Origin: Acidimicrobiaceae bacterium
GTDB lineage: Bacteria > Actinomycetota > Acidimicrobiia > Acidimicrobiales > Poriferisodalaceae
NCBI GenBank assembly: GCA_002719335.1
Contig: PBHE01000019.1
Span: 64,284-96,911 of the forward strand
Length of the DNA: 32,628 bases
Direction: 5' to 3'
The notes under the pieces are model-generated. The model was not told the DNA's origin and searched no databases. It saw nothing but the letters and a program-made list of their open reading frames with translations. Shown here piece after piece: positions 26,327 to 32,628 of the stretch (its first letter is position 1; each line of letters begins with the position of its first letter). Made by a program: the position numbers and the translations under genes.

Positions 26327-27316
26327 GTGACTACAGTTGCTGTAATAGGTGCCGGTGTTGTTGGCCGACGTGTTGTTCGACAATTAGCTGCTTCGGGATT
26401 GGTTGACCGACTCATCCTTGGGTCGCGACGCCCAGAGCGGCTACATGGGTTCGTCCGTCAGCTAATCGGTGTCGACGTCGAAGTCATTGCCCCAGGGCCC
26501 CTCCCTTCGGTTGATGTCACGGTATTGGCCCAGCCGGCGGGAGGCCACGGGGAATTGGCGGATGAAGCCCTTGGAAATGGTTCCCATGTCGTTTCGGTTT
26601 CTGACTCACTTAAAGATGTCCAAGCGCTACTAGATCTTGATGCTGTAGCTACTAAAGCAGCACGATCCGTCATTGTCGGTGCAGCTTTTTCGCCTGGCAT
26701 GAGTTGTTTACTTGCCCGCCACGCCGGCTCAAGGTTTGATCGTGTTGAAGAAGTCCATGTCGCGCGGATGGGAACAGGTGGACCTGCATGTCAGCGTCAA
26801 CTGCATCGTGCAAGGACGAAAGAAGCGATCGATTGGCGCGATGGCAATTGGCGGAAACGACCAGGGGGCACTGGCCGTGAACTGGTCTGGTTCCCTGATC
26901 CGTTAGGAGCTAGAGATTGTTACAGGGCTGCCCTTCCGGACGCTCTGTTGTTGTCGACCAATTTTCCGGACGCTGATCGAATTACTGCGAAGGTTGCTGG
27001 AACTCGCAGGGATCGTTTAACCGCATGGTTGCCGATGCTTCGATCTCCCCATAGTGACGGTGGACCTGGAGCTGTCCGAATAGAAATCCGAGGAGTGCGC
27101 AATGGAGTCCGGACAACTGACGTGATCGGTGCCATTGACTATCCATCGGCGGTTGCTGGCGCTATTGCTTCAATAGCGACGGAATGGTCGATCTTGGACG
27201 CGTTGCCTTCGGGATCGTGGAGTCTGGGAATGTTGGATGACCCGGTCCCGTGGCTGCGAGAACTGGAAAAACGAGGCATCACAGCAGCTGTATACGAAGG
27301 CATTTCAAGGAGCTAA
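26327..27316 (+). CDS. NAD(P)-binding Rossmann-fold protein, saccharopine dehydrogenase-like
   Basis: The 329-residue product begins with a dinucleotide-binding fold: VAVIGAGVVGRRVVRQLA (GAGVVG is the G-x-G-x-x-G), and LILGSRRPERL follows as the second strand with Arg residues that suggest NADP. HVVSVSDSLKDVQALLDLDA and GAAFSPGMSCLLAR fit the second half of the saccharopine dehydrogenase/homospermidine-synthase-like NADP-binding domain. The C-terminal region has no named motif, and the substrate is unknown. I prefer GTG 26327, which places the Rossmann motif at residue 6 and follows the upstream small gene by one base. A GTG at 26306 is the alternative, adding seven residues. lgt follows after about 97 bases. 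Confidence 0.78.
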   Translation: MTTVAVIGAGVVGRRVVRQLAASGLVDRLILGSRRPERLHGFVRQLIGVDVEVIAPGPLPSVDVTVLAQPAGGHGELADEALGNGSHVVSVSDSLKDVQALLDLDAVATKAARSVIVGAAFSPGMSCLLARHAGSRFDRVEEVHVARMGTGGPACQRQLHRARTKEAIDWRDGNWRKRPGGTGRELVWFPDPLGARDCYRAALPDALLLSTNFPDADRITAKVAGTRRDRLTAWLPMLRSPHSDGGPGAVRIEIRGVRNGVRTTDVIGAIDYPSAVAGAIASIATEWSILDALPSGSWSLGMLDDPVPWLRELEKRGITAAVYEGISRS

Positions 27317-27413
27317 TGGACGAGCGGCGACAAATCTTTGGTTAGCGTCAGCGTGCGATTCCAAAGATGATGAATTCCATGTGTTTTCATTCTCGACTTG
27401 ACTGGAGGAAGTG

Positions 27414-28244
27414 ATGCTTGCCGCGATTCCGAGTCCGTCAACAAACTCCATTCAAATCTGGGTCTTTGAATTAAGGGCCTACGGGTTGATGATCGCGCTG
27501 GGAGCAATGTTGGCCGTATGGATCACCGGTCGGCGTTATGTGGCTGCTGGTGGCGACTTACTCGTCGTGCATCGAATGGCGACCTGGTCAATACCCGCTG
27601 GCATTGTCGGGGCACGTCTGTATCACGTTGCTACTGACTTCAGTCGTTTTCAAAACAACTGGTCTGAAATCCCGAAATTATGGAAAGGAGGCCTTGGGAT
27701 TTGGGGTGGCGTCGCGGCGGCCGTCCTCGTCGGCTGGTGGGTGGTCCGCCGTGATAGTGGAGATGTCGCCGCGATGTTTGACGCAATCGCCGTCGGTGTT
27801 CCTCTAGCTCAGGCAATAGGCAGACTAGGTAATTGGTTCAATCAGGAACTATTTGGTCGACCGACGGACTTGGCATGGGGGCTTAAGATCGATCCAGAAC
27901 ATCGACCCCGCATATATTCCGAGTCGTCCACATTTCATCCAACGTTCCTTTATGAAGCCCTATGGAACATTGGACTGGCAGCATTTATTGCTTTCCTGGT
28001 GCCAAAACTCTTGCCCAATTTGAAAAAGGGTTACAGCTGGGCCGTATATGTTGCCGGTTACGCCAGTGGACGTGTGTGGATTGAATTACTTCGATCCGAT
28101 AGTGCAACTGAGGTGTTTGGTGTCAGGATCAACGTCTGGACATCGCTGGTCGTTGGTGTGGGTGCGTTGACGTTTGTTTGGTTCGGTCTTCGAAACGAAC
28201 CTAGCGATGGTCATCGAAATTTGACGCGAACTGTTCCACACTGA
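27414..28244 (+). CDS. lgt: Prolipoprotein diacylglyceryl transferase
   Basis: Lgt transfers a diacylglyceryl group from phosphatidylglycerol to the lipobox cysteine of prelipoproteins in the cytoplasmic membrane. The 276-residue polytopic protein has the family signature GRLGNWFNQELFGRPT starting at residue 136. AYGLMIALGAMLAVW lies in the first helices, AGIVGARLYHV holds the conserved catalytic-region histidine, and HPTFLYEALWN follows. GRVWIELLRSD closes the pattern. ATG 27414 sits five bases after GGAGG (27404-27408); the GTG at 27411 is too close to it. The following glycosyltransferase begins 55 bases downstream. Confidence 0.96.
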   Translation: MLAAIPSPSTNSIQIWVFELRAYGLMIALGAMLAVWITGRRYVAAGGDLLVVHRMATWSIPAGIVGARLYHVATDFSRFQNNWSEIPKLWKGGLGIWGGVAAAVLVGWWVVRRDSGDVAAMFDAIAVGVPLAQAIGRLGNWFNQELFGRPTDLAWGLKIDPEHRPRIYSESSTFHPTFLYEALWNIGLAAFIAFLVPKLLPNLKKGYSWAVYVAGYASGRVWIELLRSDSATEVFGVRINVWTSLVVGVGALTFVWFGLRNEPSDGHRNLTRTVPH

Positions 28245-28299
28245 ATTGGGAGGCCCCGAAGGGGACCGATCAGATCGATCAGTAGGGATGCTCCAAACC

Positions 28300-29316
28300 A
28301 TGCGGATACTAGTAACCGGCTATGGAGTTGACGCCACAGATTCGCCGCTGCGATCCCAAGTAGCAGACCCATTAAGATTTCTTGGTCACGAGGTAGTCGC
28401 TGTAGCTCCGACAGAAGCGGCGATTCGTTGGGGACTCGACCGGCACTCGCCTGAAATTCTCGTGGTCCTTCCTTCCGCTGGGGTTCCTGATCGGTCCAAA
28501 GTTCGTTCGCTGACAGCAGGGTCAGGGACAGTTGCAGTCTGTCTACACACTGGACCTTCTCTCATTGGAGCGTCTACCGACCTCAGTGAACTGACTGATG
28601 ACATACGCGAGTACGACCTCGTGACTGTTCCCGATCGGCAAACCTTCGATGACTATGCATCATTAGGCACATTTCGCCTCTCTCTCATGGAACCAGCAGT
28701 GCACCCACCAGCTGTTTTGGAGGCGGTGTCTTCGGAGCGAAAAGGATTCATGATCGTCGGAGACGCAGACCCCGAGAACATTGACGCAGTAATAGCGTTA
28801 GATCATCTCGACGACATTGTTGTTATGGGAAAGGGATGGGCTGAAGTTCCCCTCAACATTTCCGTTGTCGAGCCGCTTCCGCTTCCAGACAGAGCGACAT
28901 TGTTTGCGGGTGCTTCTCTTATGGTGGAGTTACCGCCCGCGCTGGTCCACCAATCTGCTGTCGGTCGGTCGCCCTATGAACTTGGGCTTTCTTCAGCGGC
29001 TTACGAGGCTGCAGTTGTGGGTACTCCTGCGGTTGTCCAAGATCGACCCGCTGTGTCACAAGCATTTAGCCCCAGCATTGAAATCATCACCTATAAGTCA
29101 CTCCATGATCTGCATCAGTTGTTGCCGATGCTTCTATCAGATGTCGCTGAACTCGAAAAGATTGGAGAGGCGGCTTGGTCTCGCGTGACTGCTGAACACA
29201 CCTGGTCTCGGCGCTGGCGATCGTTGCTCGAAACGTGGGTTATTGAGCCGGAAGTTGGGAAAGATGAGGAAGTTCATTACCTCGGGCACTCACATGTCCT
29301 TACCCGAGCCGGCTGA
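28300..29316 (+). CDS. CgeB-like glycosyltransferase
   Basis: This 338-residue protein resembles GT-B glycosyltransferases of the CgeB/YkvP spore-protein-like group. The N-terminal domain starts MRILVTGYG, with HSPEILVVLPSAGVPD and YDLVTVPDRQTFDDYASLGT. The C-terminal donor-binding domain contains SPYELGLSSAAYEAAVVGTP, where the conserved E sits before the G-T-P motif. EIITYKSLHDLHQLL follows, then an alpha-helical end with HTWSRRWRSLLE, the usual closing R-W motif. No membrane segment or signal peptide is visible. Start is uncertain: ATG 28300 gives the cleanest N-terminus, ATG 28288 and TTG 28246 are in frame. Donor and acceptor are unknown. It follows lgt and is the last plus-strand protein gene here. 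Confidence 0.75.
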   Translation: MRILVTGYGVDATDSPLRSQVADPLRFLGHEVVAVAPTEAAIRWGLDRHSPEILVVLPSAGVPDRSKVRSLTAGSGTVAVCLHTGPSLIGASTDLSELTDDIREYDLVTVPDRQTFDDYASLGTFRLSLMEPAVHPPAVLEAVSSERKGFMIVGDADPENIDAVIALDHLDDIVVMGKGWAEVPLNISVVEPLPLPDRATLFAGASLMVELPPALVHQSAVGRSPYELGLSSAAYEAAVVGTPAVVQDRPAVSQAFSPSIEIITYKSLHDLHQLLPMLLSDVAELEKIGEAAWSRVTAEHTWSRRWRSLLETWVIEPEVGKDEEVHYLGHSHVLTRAG

Positions 29317-29374
29317 ATTTACTCCGCTCTAATCACATTCTTAATTGGGGAAGACTGGCGAGAGTTTGAACCCA

Positions 29375-30517
29375 TCAGCGGTCTTGTAGTTGTGTGATCC
29401 AAGCCTGTAAATCGCCGACTAGCAACTGGGGAACCTCCATCGCTGCGAAATGTCCGCCGTGTCCGAACTCTGTCCACCGTTGCACGTTGTAAACCTGTTC
29501 ACACCATGTCCTTGGCGGTAAGAAAATCTCGCCGGGGAAGCGGGCGATGGCAACGGGAACTTCGACCATGTCGAAACTCATTGGTGACTGACGCATCTCG
29601 TAATAGATGCGGGCTGAACTTGATGCGGTCTGAGTAAACCAATAAATCGAGATATTTGTTAGCAGTTGGTCCCATGTGTAGCTCCGTAAAAGGTCGCCGT
29701 CGCAGTCGGACCAAGCACGGAATTTTTCTAAAATCCATGCCGCAAGACCTGCAGGTGAATCATCCAGGGCATAACCAATGGTTTGGGGCATAGTGCCCTG
29801 AATTTCGGCGTATCCACCGTCAACGTTTTTTCGGAACTCTAATTTTTTGAACGCGATTAAGTCCGTTTCTTGTGGATTGTCTCGGGCTTGTTGTGTTGGC
29901 CCAGCGATAGGCATTGTGATGTGAATGCCGAGCAGATGGTCGGGGTCAAGGCGCCCGAGCTCGGTTGTAATAATCGACCCCCAATCTCCGCCCTGCGCCA
30001 CGTAGGTGCTGTAACCAAGATCCGCCATGAGTTGTTTGATCATCGAGGCCATCTGTGTTGGGGAGTTCCCCATTCTTTGAGTTGGGCCAGAAAAACCGAA
30101 CCCTGGTAGAGATGGCAGCACAATGTGGAACGCGTTGTGTTCGCGACCTCCGTGCGCGACAGGGTTAGTAAGTGGACTGACTATGTCAAGAAACTCTGCG
30201 ATAGACCCAGGCCAGCCGTGAGTCATCACCAAGGGGGTGGCGTCAGGGTGGGGTGATCTTATGTGAGCGTAGTGAAGCTGTTCGCCTTGGATTTCGCAAA
30301 CAAATTGTGGCCACTCATTGAGCCGTCGTTCTGCTGAACGCCAATCAAAAGTGGTTTCCCAATAGCGGCAGAGCGAGATCAACGTGTCGCGGTCGGTGCC
30401 TAAAGTCCATGGTTCGTTAGCGATTTGTTGAGAAAATCTGCTTTGGTTTAATCGAATATTGAGGTCGCTGATTGCTTGGTCCTCAATGGTGATTGTGAAC
30501 GGCTGGTGCTCGGTCAT
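29375..30517 (-). CDS. Epoxide hydrolase (alpha/beta-hydrolase with EHN domain)
   Basis: The 380-residue product matches the epoxide hydrolase family with an N-terminal EHN domain (TITIEDQAISDLNIRLNQSR, residues about 9-28), followed by an alpha/beta-hydrolase fold. The oxyanion-hole motif is THGWPGS. The nucleophile is Asp178 in QGGDWGS. The catalytic His is 356 in GHGGHFAAME. The lid region includes PGFGFSGPTQ. An in-frame N-terminal extension to 30643 runs through the upstream gene and is excluded. ATG 30517 overlaps the upstream stop (ATGA); ATG 30526 is also possible. It is the third gene of a minus-strand operon. The epoxide substrate is unknown. Confidence 0.9.
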   Translation of the reverse strand: MTEHQPFTITIEDQAISDLNIRLNQSRFSQQIANEPWTLGTDRDTLISLCRYWETTFDWRSAERRLNEWPQFVCEIQGEQLHYAHIRSPHPDATPLVMTHGWPGSIAEFLDIVSPLTNPVAHGGREHNAFHIVLPSLPGFGFSGPTQRMGNSPTQMASMIKQLMADLGYSTYVAQGGDWGSIITTELGRLDPDHLLGIHITMPIAGPTQQARDNPQETDLIAFKKLEFRKNVDGGYAEIQGTMPQTIGYALDDSPAGLAAWILEKFRAWSDCDGDLLRSYTWDQLLTNISIYWFTQTASSSARIYYEMRQSPMSFDMVEVPVAIARFPGEIFLPPRTWCEQVYNVQRWTEFGHGGHFAAMEVPQLLVGDLQAWITQLQDR

Positions 30518-31479
30518 GTTTGCCATCTCGGTTTCATCAGTTCGGAGAATCTTTCCGGTGAAATATTGCCGCCTGAGATAATGACACCAACACGACTCCC
30601 GGTGAGTTTGACTTTGCTGGCTAGAATTGCTGCCAACCCACATGCTCCACTTGGTTCGACCACTTGTTTTTGGAATCTGAACAAATAATCGACTGCATCA
30701 AGTATCTGGTCATCGCTGACAGTAACAATCTCATCAACATGTTGTTGCATGACGGCAAAGGTGTGTTGTCCTGGTGAGGTGGTTTGTTGACCGTCGGCGA
30801 TGGTGTCCGGCACGTCGATTTCAACGATTCGGCCCTGCTGGAGTGACAGTTGGACGTCATTTCCTGTTTCAGGTTCAACGCCGACAATGCGGCACTTAGG
30901 GTTGACTCGATGGGCTGCCAAAGCGCTACCTGATATGAGTCCTCCGCCGCCCACAGAAACAATTAGTTGGTCAAGCGGCCCCGAATCTTCGAAAAGTTCG
31001 CGGGCGCAAGTTGACTGGCCCGCAATCACATCAGGGTGATCGAAAGGAGGAATCAAGGTAAGGGGTCGTGCAGCGAGAATGGCTCGAGCGACACCCTCTC
31101 GTTGCTCGGTATACCGGTCATAGGTGACGATCGTTGCACCATAACTTTCCGTCGCTTGGCGTTTAGAGGTCGGGGCGTCATTGGGCATGACGACCGTGGC
31201 TGGGACCTGAAATATTTGGGCAGCTCTGGCGACGGCTTGGGCATGATTACCGGAGGAGTATGTGAGAATTCCTCGCTCTCGGACATCGTGTTCAAGTGCC
31301 GCTATGGCATTGAACGCTCCTCGGAACTTGAACGCGCCCGTGTGTTGCAAATGTTCGGCTTTGAGATGGATTTCGGCTCCCAGAGCTTCGTCCAAAAGAC
31401 GGGAACGAAGAACTGGTGTTCTTCGCGCCACTCCAGTAAGTCGAGTGGTTGCTGTGTCAAGGTCGATTTCGGTTGGCAC
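30514..31479 (-). CDS. Threonine/serine dehydratase-like PLP enzyme (no ACT domain)
   Basis: This fold-type II PLP enzyme deaminates hydroxy amino acids, for example threonine to 2-oxobutyrate or serine to pyruvate. The product is 321 residues, the length of the catabolic or eukaryotic-type serine racemase/threonine dehydratase group without regulatory ACT domains. The PLP lysine is in HTGAFKFRGA (K51). The Ser-Gly-Asn loop is YSSGNHAQAVA, the phosphate loop SVGGGGLISG, and VVEPSGACGLAA and VGVIISGGN close the fold. GTG 31479 has GAGG five bases upstream; GTG 31485 is an alternative. It is flanked tightly by the oxidoreductase (stop at 31500) and the epoxide hydrolase, so one operon is likely. 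Racemase or lyase activity cannot be excluded. Confidence 0.88.
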   Translation of the reverse strand: MPTEIDLDTATTRLTGVARRTPVLRSRLLDEALGAEIHLKAEHLQHTGAFKFRGAFNAIAALEHDVRERGILTYSSGNHAQAVARAAQIFQVPATVVMPNDAPTSKRQATESYGATIVTYDRYTEQREGVARAILAARPLTLIPPFDHPDVIAGQSTCARELFEDSGPLDQLIVSVGGGGLISGSALAAHRVNPKCRIVGVEPETGNDVQLSLQQGRIVEIDVPDTIADGQQTTSPGQHTFAVMQQHVDEIVTVSDDQILDAVDYLFRFQKQVVEPSGACGLAAILASKVKLTGSRVGVIISGGNISPERFSELMKPRWQT

Positions 31480-31499
31480 TGACACCTCAAGATGGCGAG

Positions 31500-32402
31500 T
31501 TATGCGAAGCAGTCGAATATCTCTTGAATAGCGTGCATCTGTCCGCCGCTTGTGCTGGAGGGCACCAAGATAGGTGTCTTACATCCTTGATCGAGCCATT
31601 CTTCGACGCCTTCTCTTACTTGGGCGGCAGAACCGTAGAGCGTTGCGTTCGACAACCATTCGTCGGTCATACAGGTAACGACCCGTTCACGGTCGCCGTT
31701 AGCTATAGCGGCTTCGATTCCTTCCATTTCTTCGACGTAGCCAGCTTGTTTCCAGTAGTTGCGGTAATTGGGGAGAGAAACGTAGCCCTGCAATGTTTTG
31801 CGGTTGCGTGCCGCGCCCGCCTCACGATCTGCGTCAATAACGGTGGGAATCATGTTCCCAATAAGAAAGTCGCCGGCCTGAACGTCTTGCGGTATGTCAG
31901 CAACTGAATTATTGAAGTCGTTGCGACTGGCGTTGGCCCACACGGCTCCGGCCCCAATCTCAACGGAAAGTTCGACCATCTTTCGTCGCAAAGTGGCAAG
32001 AACGATTGGCGGTAGCTCCCCATGGTTTTTGGCTGCTTGCTGCATTGCTGATACGTACTCTCGGATATCAGCCAAAGGCTTACCGGGCGTTATACCCAAG
32101 CGTTGATGAACTGGGCCGTGGGTCACACCTATTCCTAGCCGGAAGCGCCCGTTGCTTATTTCGTGGATGAAGGCAGCTGTTGCTGCGAGGTCTTCTGGGT
32201 TTCGGAAATAGATGGGTTGGACTGAAGTTCCAAAAATGATGTCGTTGGTTGCAGAAGCAATGCCTTGGCATAAAGCGACACAGTCGCCCATTGAAGGGCA
32301 GTAAATGCCGGTAAATCCGCGACGTTCAATTTCAGCAGCGATATCGAGGGTTTGTTGACGGCGGCCCTGTACCGCAGCTAGCGAAATTGCGGGCATGTTC
32401 AT
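31500..32402 (-). CDS. LLM-class (luciferase-like) oxidoreductase, probably F420-dependent
   Basis: The 300-residue product fits the bacterial luciferase-like superfamily of flavin or F420-dependent oxidoreductases. Typical segments are AAEIERRGFTGIYCPSMGD, GTSVQPIYFRNPEDLA, and the hallmark strand-turn RFRLGIGVTHGPVHQRLGI. ALTRRK-like helices follow, with LPPIVLATLRRKMVELSVE and GAVWANASR, as in F420-binding members. Cofactor choice (F420 versus FMN) is inferred from actinobacterial family members and not proven. ATG 32402 has GGAGG about eight bases upstream. It leads a minus-strand operon with the dehydratase-like and epoxide hydrolase genes, and is divergent from tRNA-Ala across 125 bases. 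The substrate is unknown. Confidence 0.83.
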   Translation of the reverse strand: MNMPAISLAAVQGRRQQTLDIAAEIERRGFTGIYCPSMGDCVALCQGIASATNDIIFGTSVQPIYFRNPEDLAATAAFIHEISNGRFRLGIGVTHGPVHQRLGITPGKPLADIREYVSAMQQAAKNHGELPPIVLATLRRKMVELSVEIGAGAVWANASRNDFNNSVADIPQDVQAGDFLIGNMIPTVIDADREAGAARNRKTLQGYVSLPNYRNYWKQAGYVEEMEGIEAAIANGDRERVVTCMTDEWLSNATLYGSAAQVREGVEEWLDQGCKTPILVPSSTSGGQMHAIQEIFDCFA

Positions 32403-32527
32403 TGTTGTCGCCTCCGAATCGAGATTTGTGGTTTGGGATGAGATCCAACCCCATGATCATGCCCCGTAATTCGATGCTCTGCCTAAGTCGTGGTCGAGGG
32501 TTTGCTTCGGTACCCTCGGGGGACCTT

Positions 32528-32601
32528 GGGGCTGTAGCTCAGTTGGCTAGAGCACCTGCTTTGCAAGCAGGGGGTCGTCGGTTCGAGTCCGATCAGCTCC
32601 A
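32528..32601 (+). tRNA. alaT: tRNA-Ala (anticodon UGC)
   Basis: A complete cloverleaf is visible. The acceptor pair is GGGGCTG (32528-32534) with CAGCTCC (32594-32600), with one G-T pair, and discriminator A. The anticodon stem-loop is CCTGC-TTTGCAA-GCAGG, giving anticodon TGC. The T arm has GGTTCGAGTCC. CCA is not encoded. In mycobacteria the alanine tRNA follows tRNA-Ile directly; here 6.4 kb separates them. Confidence 0.97.
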
Positions 32602-32628
32602 CAAACAAAACCCCTGTTCACAGGCCTA

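Noticed and set aside
27317-27410. Small frame beginning ATGGACGAGCGG after the Rossmann gene
   Set aside because: It is under 10 codons before a stop and has no ribosome binding site.

Overview
The window is the chromosomal replication-origin region of an actinobacterium with moderate GC content. The gene order closely follows the classical actinobacterial origin block, known from Mycobacterium tuberculosis (tRNA nucleotidyltransferase, DUF6049 protein, murJ, thioredoxin pair, cwlM, parB-parA, rsmG, jag, yidC, yidD, rnpA, rpmH, dnaA, oriC, dnaN, recF, dciA, gyrB, gyrA, DUF3566 protein, tRNA-Ile). Several details differ from mycobacteria: a GNAT protein replaces MutT4, a DegV protein sits beside murJ, there is no sigM/rsmA, and carD lies next to the tRNA nucleotidyltransferase. 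With the modest GC and short intergenic gaps this points to an Acidimicrobiia-like lineage, possibly marine. That taxonomic placement is inference.

Left arm, 1-10.6 kb: a partial CCA-adding enzyme reads leftward off the window. carD reads rightward. Then comes a tightly coupled run (GNAT, DUF6049, murJ, degV, pseudokinase with an extracellular domain), a small membrane protein, trxB, trxA and a CwlM-like pseudo-amidase. This arm brings together the lipid II flippase and two catalytically dead regulators known in mycobacteria to act on peptidoglycan precursor supply.

Origin, 10.6-20.6 kb: on the minus strand are rpmH-rnpA-yidD-yidC, a stand-alone Jag_N-domain protein, a KH/R3H protein, rsmG, parA and parB, with a near-perfect parS site at 12519-12534. 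On the plus strand are dnaA, an oriC of clustered DnaA boxes at 17875-18104, dnaN, recF and dciA. A lone perfect DnaA box lies in the parB/cwlM convergent gap.

Right arm, 20.7-32.6 kb: gyrB, gyrA, a DUF3566 membrane protein and tRNA-Ile(GAU), then an accessory stretch before tRNA-Ala(UGC). That stretch holds a 45-residue membrane peptide coupled to a Rossmann-fold protein, lgt, a CgeB-like glycosyltransferase, and a minus-strand operon of a luciferase-like (probably F420-dependent) oxidoreductase, a threonine dehydratase-like enzyme and an epoxide hydrolase. In mycobacteria the two tRNA genes are adjacent, so about 6.4 kb separates them here.

The points most worth a second look are a cwlM reading frame whose only well-placed start is ATT, the separation of the MurJ pseudokinase module from MurJ by a DegV gene, and the splitting of Jag into two genes. 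No insertion sequence, prophage, CRISPR array or riboswitch was recognised.
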